64,000 nt of DNA from Micromussa lordhowensis (GCA_964020085.1 OZ026606.1:19441301-19505300); one strand, 5' to 3'; shown: positions 1-13,500, numbered from the stretch's first letter. Notes: a model not told the origin generated them from the sequence alone. Translations and numbers: made by a program.

Positions 1-204
1 ACATTCAAAAAGTTGTAGTCTAAATCAGCCAATCTCAATTTCAGAGCGACTTGAAACAATTTACGCTTCCTTGTCAGCATTTTAATGCAAAGTTACTTTC
101 CCTTTCTTTTCTTTTCCACAGCTACTTTGACAATGTGATGACGAAATTTATGATCAATATCAGGACAGACGCATGAAAAACTGACGTCAATTTGTTAAAT
201 TATA

Positions 205-410
205 CATTGAACTTGACATGATTACCCTTAGACAGGACTGTTAGAAATCATGCACTGCGGTCATATATAACTCGTGACCAACAGTGACCTTGGCATGATT
301 ATTGTGTAATCTGCGGTTATGACGTCACGAGCGCTGATTTCGAAAATTCACTGTAGCTGAGGCTTTCGGCCAATCAGAAAAGAGTTAGAGAGTTGAATGT
401 ATAATAACAA
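205..410. repeat. Dispersed repeat copy abutting TRAF exon
   Basis: This stretch matches 18454-18628 closely. The shared blocks are a CTTGACATGATTACCCTT start, a TATGACxTCACGAGCGCTGATTT middle and a CAGAAAAGAGTTAGAGAG end. The match stops just past the 5' splice donor (412-417) of the TRAF exon, so an element end lies immediately inside that intron. Confidence 0.7.
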
Positions 411-417
411 TACTTAC

Positions 418-2341
418 ACTCATGTGATTGAAGACAACTTGATGACCGCAGTGAGTGCAGCGGGTCAACCTGTTGATACATTCAAATGAATGATCTGGTA
501 CTCTTCGCCTTTCTAATGATGCTCCGCAGCGCTTTGGACATGATACCTCGGCGTAGCTACAGATATCTTTGTGTCGCTAAACGAAGACGAAACAAAACTG
601 ATTCATAAAAGTTATGTTCAGTTATTAAGTTCAAGTTCAAGTTCATTTATTCACACTATTCAATTACAATACAACAACAATAAAAGATAAAAAAGAAGTA
701 AAAAGCAGAGCTGATGATACATTGAGCTAAACATAACAACGAGAAAAGTGTGTAGCAGCCAAAGGAGCAAAGCTTTCGAGTTGGCTGCTACCACAGTGAG
801 TGCAGATATTATTAGTATGAGTTAACAATTTTGTATGAGTTAACAAAGAAAACATGGTGGTATAAGGCTTTTGCTGGTCCCTGTTACGTTGAGTTACGTT
901 CTTAGTCTAGTTTCATTTAGGCTTAGTGTAAATGGCGGTCTACCGACAAATCATGATGAAGCGGAGCCAAATGCAGACATAAACTCTTGTACCATTATAC
1001 CATGGAAACAGGTGCAAAGAAAAATGGACATTCAACTCAGATTTTGATTTTTTTTTCACGAATTCCTTTTGATCGTGGGAAGGACATAACTAACTGGCTG
1101 CGGTGAACACCACTGCATTGAATTGTGCATTATATAAAATAGAAGTTTGTTGATCCTCCAATGAGATCTTTGTAAAATGGAGTTGGTGATTGAAATAACA
1201 CCCAGGATGACTGTTCATCAGCTAAAGCCGCTAAAGAATTGCCACAAGTGGATAAAAAAGTATTCAGATGAGGCTCACCTCTATCTCACTAAGTGGCCCA
1301 GTCCACTCGCACCCTTTCTCAAGGTTTGAACACAACACTTGTAAGCTAAGAATTTGCCTGTGGCAGCCATTGTCTGAGAAAACCTGAAATGAGAAAGACC
1401 AGCCGTTCATACAAATCCTACAGTCTCCTCTACAGTTATTTTTCAGGAATGTTACTCAACGCTCCCCTAAAGAAATGGTTTCTTTGGAGGAAGCGTTCCG
1501 TGAGCTGCGGATTGGAAGTAACTCAGCTTTTTAGCGAGCAGCCCTACAATTGAGAATTTCAGTCTATCAGTTGAACACGATGCCGATAGATTCAAACACA
1601 TTCCAATGATGTTGTTGCATACTACGCTCTTATCTACACGCTTAGTTATCAGTGAAGAGACTGTTAACAGAATGGAGATTTAAAAAGGTATAGACTACAA
1701 ATTAGTAGTGGGAATTAATATACCGAAGAGATAAGAGCATGGATTGAATCAGTGATTGTCTTACCTTCACTGGATCAAAGTTGAGGTTATCTAGTGGGCA
1801 TCGGGGCCTCTTGTTTCTGTGGATTTTAAAAACATATGAAAGATTTCTTAAACAAATGCCTGAACGACTAGGTTGAACTTTGATTAACTTCCCGATATAA
1901 AGAAAAGTAGCCATCCTTTTTTTCAATCAGAAATCATACATTCCATAGAAAGGTAGAAAACTTGGCTAGTTTAGAATTTGGCTCAATTTACAATTAAGAG
2001 TTAAATAAATGTCAATGCTTATCAAACAAGGAGGTGATACGAAAATTAAGAGTGAAGAAAATCGTCAAAACAGGATATTGGCTTGATGTACCTCATATTC
2101 TCTGAACTAGACAATAGAGAAATGTTTGACAATGAGTCTGGAGAATTTATAAGTCGATATTGAAAATGAGAGGGATAAGATGACAGTTACTGAATTACCT
2201 CAAAATCGGCTGCAAGCAAGTGCTGCACATACGATGTCCACAAGGTGTTATCTGAACCGGGTCTCGAAGAGCTATGAGGCAAATCGGACACTCAAAGGCC
2301 TTGTCGAGTGGCCCTGTGAACTTAACTTCGTATCCAGGCAT
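418..2341 (-). CDS. TRAF-family protein, 5' part (RING and TRAF-type zinc fingers), partial
   Basis: Four coding exons read on the minus strand: 2341-2199, 1816-1765, 1383-1279 and 576-418, all with GT-AG borders and joining in frame. The gene continues beyond the left edge. Exon 1 begins MPGYEVKF and encodes a C3HC4-type RING (CPICL, CGHRMC, STC) completed by RCPLD in exon 2, where Asp replaces the last Cys, as is common in TRAFs. Exon 3 gives the VFSDN..R.ILSL.V.C segment that links RING to zinc fingers. Exon 4 carries a TRAF-type zinc finger (CPKRCG ... H.F.C ... C.HCG). Known role of the family: cytoplasmic adaptors, often RING ubiquitin ligases, downstream of TNF/IL-1/Toll receptors. The coiled coil and C-terminal MATH domain are not in the window, so the subtype (TRAF2/3/4/6-like) cannot be set. 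Start choice: first ATG in the exon, just before the RING. Confidence 0.9.
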
Positions 2342-5300
2342 TTCTTCTTTGCTCTGTGCAGAGGCAGAATGGAATCCTCCGAATGTTCAATTAAATGTTC
2401 ATTCGACCAAACCAAGCAAGGCGTATGCCAGCGAGAACAAAGCAAATGCCTATACTCGCAAAACTCCTGATTTCTAGCTGTGATTCTTCAGACTTGATGA
2501 TGTCGTTCCAATATTTCGATGTAATGGCTCTTTAGCGATCTCCTTAATCAGGGCTTTCTTGTACTGTTTCACAAAACGCGCATTTACTTGGCTTCCAATT
2601 GTCGCGACCGAAATCGTCTTCTCAAAGAGCGTCGACAGACGCGGTCGTATGTCTTAACTCCTTAGTGCAAGTGAAAATAAAATAATTGGATATGAAACAG
2701 ACTCAAGCGGTTTGTTTGTGGGAGTACGGGACAAATAACAAACAATGTAAGCCGCACCCAGTTGGTGCCAGAAACAGGAAAACCGTGATCTCATAAAAGG
2801 TCGTTCATACGAAATCGCTCACAACCACACCCTCCAGAGGCATCGATGCGGGTTTGTTTGCACGACCGTTAATAAAACAATACAACGTTTCCTCATATTA
2901 AACACGATGTGCTGGTGTCATAACAGACTAGTTATTGGCGGAGTAACTTAGATTTTATTTTTGTGTTGAAATTAGAGATTAGTCACCCCAACTGAACCGT
3001 CGAAAAGTGAAAAACTCTTGTAACAAACTCCGCATGAACGGCGAACGGAGGAAAAAGATATACGAAAACAAACATTATTTGTTTTAGTTTGGATATACGA
3101 AAACAAACATTATTTGTTTTAGTTTGGATTTCTGAGGCTTTATTCAATTCTCCTCAAACAAACAACGCCTAATAAACCCAGTTCACAATGCCACCTGCTA
3201 CCTAAACACCTGTTATTGCTCATGGTCACGTGACTACTCTATCAGTGTCAACTGCTCACGATTGAGAAAATTATATCTCCCGCTCCTATGTTGTTTTTGA
3301 AATGTCTATTTTTTGCTAAAATCTTTGCTAAAATTTAAAAGCCCTTTATTTTCAAGTCCTACTTCGTTCACTGTGTCGTTGGTATTAGTTTAATAGCAAG
3401 TTGTCGGAACGTCCTGAGAATAAGTAAGTGAGTAATGTCTTCCAGCTACACGCGCAATAATAACTGATCATTTTGGATTTGTGTAACGTTTGAGAAAAAA
3501 TCGGTCAGGGAACTCACACGATTATCGCGACGCCACTGTTTTCTAAAAGCCCTGTTTTTATCCTTCCACACGGAAACGAAAAGCCGGCTTTCGATATATT
3601 AAAATTCAGCTTGAGGCCCAGAGGACACACAAAAACGAAATGAATAAACATGCTCATTCACTTTCCTATGTTTGTGTCCTCTAAGCCGGTCTATTTCGGG
3701 CGTGGAAAGTCACGTCGTTACCTCAAAGAGGTTAACTGGGTTACTTTCCGTTTCAAACAAAACATTTCAAATGTATATTCTCTTTATTTACAAGCGGTAT
3801 GTACGTTTGAGGAGGAAGTAACTGAATAATTTAGTACTATTTACAACTTAAACAGTTTTCGACGAAACAGTTACTATACGGCCGAATAAGTTAATTAAAC
3901 TCGGAATCTTAAAACCTCAAAGGCTTATACAGCGCAATCCCACGCACGCATTAACGAATAAACCCAGTCAACTGCAAAAACAGGCGAGTGTTTCATTCAT
4001 AGTGAGACCTGCCGTTTCGTAATGTACGCCTCTCGAATATCAACATTATAACCACAGAACTCGCACAAGGCATTCCCTTTTGGGGAATGCGCGGAAATGA
4101 CGAAAAACAAAAACAACAAAAATAACAAAAATATAAAAACACGACAGATTGTTTTGCTTTTGCATCTTCGCAGTTGACTGCAGTTAAACGAGGGTTGCAC
4201 TGCAATACTCAAATGATTCTGTACGTATTTACATATTTTTAGAAGCAATGCATCATTTGGTTCTCTATGTACGCAATCATCTTATACTTTAATATGTGAC
4301 AAGACCAGGGGTGACAACTATAATATACGCTATTTGAGCAGTCACAATGTAGCAGTTAGACCCCGTTGTCCCGGTAGAGCAGATTACCACAGGCATCACG
4401 CAATACAACTTGGTCCACTCATTTGCCTGTAAATTTTCTTGTGCCCCTATTCAAGGGATCACGGTTTAAAATTGCCGGCAAAAATTTGATTTTCTTTCCC
4501 AACAAAACAGAGTGCATTGGTGTCAGTGGTGAGTTGATTGCACTATGCCAGCAAAAAAAAAGCATATATTAATTAAAAATATAAGATACAGATGTGCCAA
4601 CTCTAAGTTAAAAAAATTCAAACAAAACATTCAAAAAAACATTCAACATTCAAAACAAAACATTCAAAACAAAACATTAAACTATCATGAAATAAAACTA
4701 GGACACCACAGTCCCAAGATGCTCAAGATATTTTCTTTACAATTGTGACCAAAGCCTTGCGTTGGTAGAAAGCCTAGTTGCAAAAGGGGTCTTGTCGAGA
4801 ATCCTCTCTTAGTTTAAATTTACATTTTGGTGCCCTTCATTGCCTGACATTGAGGAAGGTGGGTGAGATCGTTTAACATCTAAAAAGTGTAATAAATAAA
4901 AAAGAAGCCAACTTTTACATCCTTGAAACAATACTATATGCTACCCTCAGTCTCTCCCTCAGAAAATAACATTGCAGAGTTTACCAGAGGTTGGATTGCC
5001 TAACAACATTGTATGACAATGGTAACTGGACGTTTAGCCCCCAAGTCGATTAGCTCCTAACTGTAAACCCCAACTAGAAGTCAATTAGCCCCCAACCTGA
5101 AGTCTTGTTCTTTAAGAGTCAATATGGTGGCTAACCGACTTCTGGTTTGGGGCTAAACAACTAGAGGCTTAATTATCAGCTTGGGGGATAAATGGTCGGT
5201 AACTGTGACAACATTTGGAGTACTCCATGGCCAAAGAAAACAGACATCCATTGTCATGTGATGATTGACAAACATCCATCATCACGTGACGATTGCGATT

Positions 5301-5768
5301 CTCCACAAGAATCTTGTCAAACATCTGATCCAAAAGATTCCGTAAGGACAACACAACACTATCAGCAATCCATAAGGCATCTCTCATTGGTCGTGGTTGG
5401 TTGTGAACTTTCACTGTCATGAAAATGTTGCACAATACAAATTTAAATCAAATAGCGCTCTTGCTTGGCCGCTCAAGCACATAATTATTTAATCTTGCAA
5501 AAGGTGATCCACCCACATTGGCAAGTGACATGCTGCTTACATGGTGCTCATCTATATCAGTCACACTCATCCACGAAAACAATGGCAAAGCATGGAGAGG
5601 CCTTGTTTAAATTTGCTGTCATCTTCTTCAGCATGATGGCAACATTTGCTCCAAGCTTTTATAAAATAGATTATTCTGCTTTTCTGTCGTATCTACATCA
5701 TAAATTAAAATTCCATCTAATCACAAGATGCCTTCCTAACACAAACTTTGTACATCAGTATCTGTTCA
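2342..5768. other. Intergenic gap between TRAF start and TMEM231 end
   Basis: No supported gene. It contains the presumed TRAF promoter and leader just right of 2341, a 2 x 35 bp tandem duplication (3057-3126), a short hairpin element around 3620-3710 (inverted GAGGACACA / TGTGTCCTC), A-rich low-complexity sequence near 4613-4680, and a mobile-element-like block at 5035-5172 with inverted TAGCCCCCAAG / CTTGGGGGATA ends. The last few hundred bases are probably the TMEM231 3' UTR. Confidence 0.6.
3057..3126. repeat. 35-bp tandem duplication (2 copies)
   Basis: The segment starting GATATACGAAAACAAAC is repeated immediately with period 35 and no visible mismatch. Confidence 0.9.
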
Positions 5769-8700
5769 TTATTCCTGATGTTCTTTTTCTATCATCATAG
5801 GAACTGTTGTCACCACTTGGTTTTCAAACACAAATCTTTTGACTCTATCAAAAAGAAAGAGGAAAATGAAGAGAATTGCCAGGTACTGGATCCATGCCAT
5901 CTTGATAAGTTGCCAGAATCCTGGTCGGTACCTTATAATCAGGTTAAGGTTCTGTTTGAATTTGATGAGCCTTGTTTCAATGAGTCAGTTACCAATATCA
6001 TAGCGAGGGAAAAATATGGGCCATCTCCCACCCTCAGTTTAAATCCTGTCTATCATCTAGTGGTCAGGCTGCATGACTGACAATTCAGGCCATCTTTCTC
6101 CCTCAAGGGCAAATTCAACAAGAAGAACAAGGGGCAGCAAACAATATCACACCAGTTATAAATACATTAGCTAACTATGGGTTCAGCATCATCACACAGT
6201 AGCCATGTTTATCACGCGCATACAAGTTCTAGAGATTAGTGTGTGTCAACATCCATGCCCCCCCCCCCCTGCCAAAAACAAAAATAATTATATATTTCTA
6301 CAGAGTTGCCGGAGAGTAACACTTGTACCACAAGGGAGTTTCTGGGAATGAAATACTTTAATTAACAAGGCCAAGGCAATGATTTACAACAATCCCAAAC
6401 TTTTTGCTCTTACTATCTCCAGTAAACTTGGATCTTGAAAAGGATACATAATGGCCTCTTCTGGATAAAAGATAGTTCCTTGTATAACAAATGGCTGCCC
6501 TGCTGCTCGTCCACTTGTCCACACGGGGTGAAATGAGATATATTCTGTGGTGACTTCAGCCAAAAAGTAAAAAAAAAGATATAATAAAACAGTGGTAGTG
6601 TGCAGTGTATGTAATCTTGCTGGTATTGTGAATATGAAACCATATACTTTATTATTTCCTCCCAACTATGCTTTTCAGAATTGATTTACATTATATCAAG
6701 AATAGTCTAAAATTACATAAAGGGCTTAAAAATTACATCAAATGTTTAATAATGATAATAATAAGCACAATACTTATGCTAATAAAAATAACCCTGAACA
6801 ATATTTAATGATAAAATACAATACATTTACTACATGAAGTTCATGCCTCCCTTTTTACCTTCCTCTTGAACTTGCTTAGTGATATTATCACAAAGGACTT
6901 AAGAGCATGATAAAAAAGGTACATTGGGCTGTTTTGGTGCAACAGAAAGGTACCTTTATAAGGTCATTACTGTGTCTTGCATTATGACTATGGACTCAAG
7001 GGCGAGTTGACTGGTTTTCAGATAAGTAAGCACGTAAGATGGAACTAAACCACTGATGACAGTAGATGACTGTGTTCAACGCCAGCTGGGGTCACTGTGC
7101 TGTGCCATGGAAGGTGGGGTAACCTGCCAAAATGTGGGGTAGTGTGCACTGTAGAAACTGGAGTTATTAGCACCAGTACTGCTGTTCGTTTTGAAACGGG
7201 TGCATTTACGTTTTTCATATCATTATCAATAGTTAACCAGTGGGATTGCAATACATACCATTGCGTTGGACATAACTGGTAAAGACATCATACAAGTTAT
7301 ATGCCTCCACATTTGAGCTTGTACTATCAATAACTGACACCTGAAATTACAAATCAAATCACTGGTAAAACACCCCTGGGATGATCACTTGATAACAGGG
7401 AATAAGACACATGCCTCTTCCCCAAGTTTCTACTTCTCAGTAGTGATAACAACGACATGTAGAAATAGAATTGAAAATAGTCCTTAACCTGGGATAAACC
7501 AGTACTAGGAGAAGGCTATTATATGACTGTAACAAATTATGTAACTGGATCATACATATATGATACAATAGTTCTCATTTGTAATTACATCATAAACATT
7601 ATGAATTCCTTTGTGTGGTAAGGGCCCTGATTGTTGTAGGACAAGTTTTCCAACTGAAGAGAACTCTGCTCCTGCTAGAGGAGATGAGAAATGGATATAA
7701 GCCATGCTTTCCATCTTGAGTTTGACATATTTCTGAGGAGAAATAAAGACATGTATCGTTAAAGATGTTTCTTTAAGGTTACTAGTCTGACAGTTAAGTA
7801 ACTACATGAACTTCTGGCAAAGATGCTGTACAAGCTCTTAACAACTTACACAAATTCAGCAGTATGAAGACAGAAACACTTTTAATTAAGAAAAAGAAAT
7901 CATTTTCTCCGTTTCTATTGAAATGAGAAATGGTGTGGGAACATGAGCCATTACATGAGTGTTTCCAAAACTCTTTTGAGTTCTCCGAAACTTTCTTGAG
8001 TGCTTCTATGTAATTCTATATAATTAACAATATTAGAATACAGTGTATGAGCTTGAGATCTCTGTTTTTACAAGATAGTTAACAAGGGTGCAGCCCGAGT
8101 CAACTATAGAAATCGAGAGTGAATAATCTAACTGATTTGGTATAAATCTACTAGTTGAAAACAACTTGAGCTAAATCCCCTGGCCTTCACAGACACTTCA
8201 ATAAAAAAGCAAAGAAGCATCAGAGTATCCCCTAGGACCTATGTTAGTAAGACTTATATTTTACAGATATTTAGTAAAGTATAATGCATGGATTTAGCCA
8301 GTTCAGGTGGAACTCCTGATTGCAATAACTAACCACGCATGTACATGTAATTGTTTGAAGTGTGTGATTTCGCTTTCTTTTTTTACTTAATTTTAACAAG
8401 GAATATGTTGGAAGAAGAGTCAACAGCGCAGGAGTTCATTTGAGCCACAATTCTGCCTTTGCACGCACTCTCTCCTTCTCCCCAAGAGTCACAACCAGGC
8501 TTGAGCCCATGATCCAATCAAAAAACCAGACCTTGGTCAGTGGTCAACTTAAAAAAAACTGAGCCCACAATATGGTCACATAATACTGGTCAGTGGATAG
8601 CTTGTATTGACAGCTGTATTTAACGATAACATGGATGCCCAAAACCAAAGATGTGGCCTTGGTAATGGTGCTATTCTCTTGATTTTCAAGGTATATGGGT

Positions 8701-10108
8701 GTATGGACGTACATATGGATGTACATACATGTATGGACGGACATATGTACATACATGTACGGTCAGTCACGTGACAACCAAAAGTTTTTAGATCAATGGG
8801 TTACTAAATTTTCTAAGGTATGGGACTCTGGCCTTCTGCGAGCGCAGGAGCTCCGCTACTATACAGGTAGACGCTATCACTGAGCTGCCTACTCTCAACA
8901 GATGAGATAACAGATAACAAGCACAACTTATATATAAGAATTGTTTGTATAGTGCCACTTACATGAAGTTGGTAATCAAATATCAACATCAACTGTACAG
9001 AGTGTATTGCCTCAGAGTCTGTCAAGGGTATCTTAATATTGAAGTGAAGGCTGTCATATTTTCCATCCAGGTTATTATCTGTCTCCCAAGACTTTGATAA
9101 AAAAATGAAGCACTGTTAAGCTTAGGTGATGTTCACATTATTTATTATAGCAAAGATATCAGTGACGTCACCTATTGTTATTAATGTGCCAACCAGAGAA
9201 CTATTGGCTGGTGAAACAAAGAGCTCTTTTGTTTAACGCTTTGTACATTTAAATAACAAAAACAATGTTTGTAAACAAATATCTTCCCTATATGGCTAGC
9301 TCCGTGAGCGAGCAAGATGAACCAAATCCTGCATTGTGATTGACTACCCGAGCAGGGAAGATGGAGCTCTCTTGCCTGCTCAGGACTACCGGCTGTGTCC
9401 TGCAAGAAAAATTTCCCCAAAACCCATATGATATGTCCTTTTAGTTTATTGACCAAGCTTGGTTGGTTAAGATGGCTGGATATTAGCCTCACTCTTTTTT
9501 GGCAAGGTTACGGACCTTGACTCCATCTCGGTCCATAACTACACAAAAAACGAACTTGGTCAATATCCAACCATCTCCACCTCAGACTTGGTCAACAACC
9601 CATATATATATATATGATAATATTGAGCATAATGACTTTGCAAAAATGCATTATTTAGTAGATGTCAGCGATTAGAAAGTGTTAAGCTTATTACTCCTCA
9701 CCTTGATGAGTGGAATTCTAAGCTTTTGTTGCAGAAGCTGGTTAAAATTCTGGAAAGTGCTGTAGCCTAGAAACGAACCAGGGGTATTTCCTTGAACTAC
9801 CAGAAGGATCTCGTGTTTGAATCGAACGTCGGGTTGTTCTCTGTAAGTGCTTTCCTTGAGCCAAAAACCTGTGAGTTTTCGTGGCAAATGAGCAAGGTTA
9901 GTAAACAGTACGTTTAAATCAATGGAAAGCTACAAGCTTGGAAAACTGAGGCGTTCAAAAACGGCTTACCTTGTGTCACATAGGCAATGATCAGCGGCGG
10001 TATGAAGGTCAGAAAAATGACAAAGAACTGGAAAAGAGTCGCTCTGCTACAAATGTGAGTCTTGTACTTTTGCTGGACAGGATGGGAATGCACTACATAC
10101 ATCGCCAT
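5769..10108 (-). CDS. TMEM231: TMEM231, ciliary transition-zone membrane protein
   Basis: Exons on minus: 10108-9970, 9868-9702, 9091-8963, 7732-7589, 7340-7259, 6553-6448, 5931-5769. Together they make 930 nt and 309 aa; vertebrate TMEM231 is about 316 aa. Start MAMYVVHSHPVQQKYK matches the family N-terminus. TM1 is about residues 24-44 and TM2 about 265-283, followed by the conserved FVFENQVVTT tail. Between them lies the large extracellular/luminal region, with FWLKEST and EQPDVRF after TM1 and GRAAGQPFVI before TM2. Known role: a B9/MKS transition-zone complex member that keeps the ciliary membrane barrier; human mutations cause Joubert and Meckel syndromes. It is divergent from ADAT1, with 469 bp between the two ATGs. 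If the last intron is retained, the frame runs 64 more bases to a stop at 6384 and loses TM2. Confidence 0.95.
8690..8765. repeat. Simple repeat rich in GTACATA/TGGATG
   Basis: Degenerate repeats of TGTATGGACGTACATATGG type lie within a TMEM231 intron. The small open frames here are by-products of this low-complexity DNA. Confidence 0.7.
9289..9608 (+). mobile_element. MITE-like dispersed element, copy 1
   Basis: It begins TATATGGCTAGCTCC and ends near TTGGTCAACAACCCATA. It shares its body with 21961-22288 and 35356-35610: the GAGCAAGATGAAxCAAATCCTG block, the TTTCCCC block, and the GACTCC-TCTCGGTCCATAA block. It sits in a TMEM231 intron. No ORF of note, so probably a non-autonomous DNA element. 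Confidence 0.75.
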
Positions 10109-10577
10109 GTTGAAAATTACTCATGACAAGCGACACAAACTTCTATAAACAAAAATTCGCGCGTTAGAAAAATTGCATTTTCCTCCTTGAAGATTGAGCC
10201 CGCGATCGTTATTGGAAACAACAACGAAGGAAAACATTTCTTGGCATGGGAGGTGAGCCTCCAGTGCAATTATTTTAAGAAGTATAGAACGCAATTAGAA
10301 CAATTTGAATTTAGAAAAATACTGATGGTATTAAAACAAAATTGTTGGCAACAATCTAGTCTCTTGTGTAGCACATTGCTATTTTAGGACATGAAGTTTT
10401 ACCCAGACAAAATAAAATGTTACTTTACCCCTCTCCTCTTAGCTATCGTTTGCACAACTGGCCCAGTCCTTTGAAGTGGAGTCTCGTCCAAGATGGCCGA
10501 TGAAAGGTGGTCGTCGTTCAATGCTCCGTTTAGCTATATATAGACTTCTTTGTTGACCTCTAGCTCTTTTTTACTTC
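10109..10577. promoter_or_regulatory. Bidirectional intergenic promoter region TMEM231/ADAT1
   Basis: The only DNA between the divergent start codons of TMEM231 (10108, minus) and ADAT1 (10578, plus) is 469 bp, so both 5' UTRs and promoters must lie here. No clear TATA box is placed for either gene. The stretch at 10480-10560 (CCAAGATGGCCGATGAAAGG) contains a YY1-like AAGATGGCCG motif. Confidence 0.7.
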
Positions 10578-13500
10578 ATGGATTATTGGCAAGAAGATGT
10601 TAGTTTTGCCAACAAGGTAGCTCAGTTGTGTTGCGAACATTTCAAGACGTTGAACAAAAGAGGAAAACCTCAAGCGAATCATGAGTGGACACTGCTGGCA
10701 GCCATAGTTCTCGTACAGGAACAAGGTTTAAACTAGCGTTTTTTGAGTGTTCTAAACAGTTATTGTGACGAAGGAAATTGCCAGTAGGGGAAGGCCATCT
10801 TTATATATATATAGCTTATCTCTTGTCGCATGAACAAGAGAACGCTACAAAACAATTACCTCTGGCTTGTTCTGTCAGCTATTCACGTTTCACTCCACAT
10901 TTGATCTAAGCTAGTCGTTGTTTTTGTTCGATTAGATGATAATGATAAGCACCTGTCAGGGTACTCCATGGATGTGGTTGCCATGGGAACTGGTTCCAAA
11001 TGCATTGGAAGAAGCAAAATGAGTAATCAAGGTAAGAAGTTGTCCTAGAGGGTACCCAAGAGAACACAAGTGACAGGTGGTGTGAATGAAGCTTTGAGTC
11101 AACACAGTATCCTTCTGCCCCAGAAAAAATACTCAATCATATAAATGTTCTGATCATAAAATGCTCCCCCAATCCTTTTTGTAAAAGATAAGACCCTCAG
11201 CTATTGGGGTTGCCTATTGATTTACAAAACTAAACTCCCTGAACAATTCTAATTCAACTCCTTGTAACCTGAAAATTTGCAGGCGTAAATAGTAGACTAT
11301 GAGTGGTCCCTCTTTCGCTTACTCCATTGAGCGAGACCGTAAATAAACCACGAGGAAAACTGGCCGTGTGAATTGCCCAGGAGTTCATGGCCATTTTTTT
11401 CTTGCAGTTTTCTTTTGCGTCCCGCACAATGGACTAAGCGAAAGAGGGACTTCTTGTAGGCTACGCAAATAGGGACGTGATAGGGGAGGTGCTCACTCTC
11501 TGTTTGCCCCCCGTTTCCCCCGTACTCTTTCAGGTACTATTTTAATTTTTTGTGACTAGATCCAAGTCCTTAACATAGAAAAAAGAACACCATTATTGAT
11601 TACAGGTTTCCCCTGAGTGTCTTTTGAAAAGAGAATCACGGCTAACAGTGTTTCATTTTAATCTCAAAACCAATAAACATTCTAATATCTTTTTAGGAAT
11701 CATTTTAAATGACAGCCATGCAGAAGTGATTGCCAGGAGAGGTTTTCTCAGGTTTGACCTGCTGACATTTGTAATTTAAATTGAGTTACAAGCCCTTAGT
11801 ACTCGGAAGGCGAAAGCCTTCATCAGGCCAATTGGTCCATACTGCTGGTCAGGAGCTTATCCTGGTTTCTGTAGCATGAAGCTGCTGGGACTATTTCTAC
11901 TCCCCCTAGATGGGGATGTTAGTCAATTGCAGGGTTTACCCCCAGCATTATTTTGTTTATTGTTCTTTTGCTGGTACATGTACCCATCAGCACAGCTAGA
12001 TGCCCAAGAAAAAAAGGGCAATGATCCTGACCAGGGCTTGAACCCAGTGCTAAGAGGAAAAGGCTAATACATATAATTTACACACCAGAAAGTGTGATAT
12101 AATGTAACTCTTGTATTATTAATTTTTCTCTCCACTAGATATCTTTACCAGCAGCTGCAGAATGCATACAATGAGCAGCCAGGTGTATTTCTTTTTCAGG
12201 AAGAAAGCAATTTATGTGCTCTTAAAAGTGGAGTGTCCTTCCACCTTTTTACTTCTCATACACCTTGTGAGTTGCTTTATAAGACTTTAACTTTTTTACA
12301 CTCTCTGATCACCACAGAGGGTTCAATTTCCATTTAAATTATAATATGACTGACTTTTGCATAATCCTTTGCTTGATGATATTATTGCCCTCGAGTGAAG
12401 CAGGAGGGCGATCTTTGAGCGATGAAGTCAGGAGCATGGGCGACGTTTAGGAAAGTATTATTGGAAAGGACTTTTTCAGAAAGTCTATCAACCAACAGTT
12501 TCTTTCGAGGAACTGTGAGGGTTGTCCAATACTCTGACAAATTTATGCATAGCATTGTATTGTCAGTATTATATCCACATAACAATAGATTAATTAACAA
12601 TACAATACAATTAAGAATGATGCAATACAATAGAATACAGTACAATGCTATGCATAAATTTGTCAGAGTATTGGAGAAGTATGGGAGCTGTTCTTCACAA
12701 TAGCTGACGATGCAGTGAGATACATGTATCTAGAGTATCTTTATTTTTGAATTACGCAAACCATTAGTCAATGAAAAATAAATGTAATATTGAATCAAGT
12801 CAATAATTATTATTGACTTGATTCAATATCAATTTTCATATTATTTAAATGGAGTTAATAATTTTCAAAAATTCTTCTCATGAGTGCAATTCTTATCTTT
12901 TTTCTAGGTGGTGATGCATCAATATTTCCCAAAGCAGAGGAAGATGACACTTTGGTTGTTCCACCTTTAAAGAATCAAAATCTCAAACCTCAAAAGAAAA
13001 AATGCCTTTCTTGTCATGAAGTGATAAGCCCTCCAAAGAAAATTTGTTTAGAAAATGACATAGCTTCCAATAATTCATTGAGAGATTGTGATCTTAATTC
13101 CGAGAGATTGATGGAAAGGTCAGATATAACACCCGAGGTTAAAAAAGACAACGATGCAAAGTTATACCTTCAGGAAGGTGGCCACAAACATGATGGAAGC
13201 ATTGCAGAAGTTCCTATGGAGCTGTTAGATAAAAGACTAACATGTTGTGGTAATCTGAAAAATGTGGACCATAGCAGTAAGGATCAGGAAGAAAAAGCAA
13301 TAAAATCAAATCCAGAAAATATTCATGATGACATTCCTGAGAGCTTTGAATGTGTACTTGATGGTATCAACAAGCAACAAACTAATATTAAACAGTACAA
13401 GGATATATACAGGACTGGTGCAAAATGTGTTCCAGGTGGTAAACAAGACCCTCGTCAGTCTGGTTCAGCATACCACACTGTCGGTGTTTTGCGCACTAAA

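Noticed and set aside
5465..6080. Two overlapping plus-strand open frames of about 110 codons
   Set aside because: The second is antisense to the TMEM231 last exon (5769-5931), whose minus-strand reading matches the family; the first has no recognisable domain.
8544..8883. Overlapping frames on both strands with Met/Tyr/Cys-rich repeats
   Set aside because: Translation of a GTACATA simple repeat.
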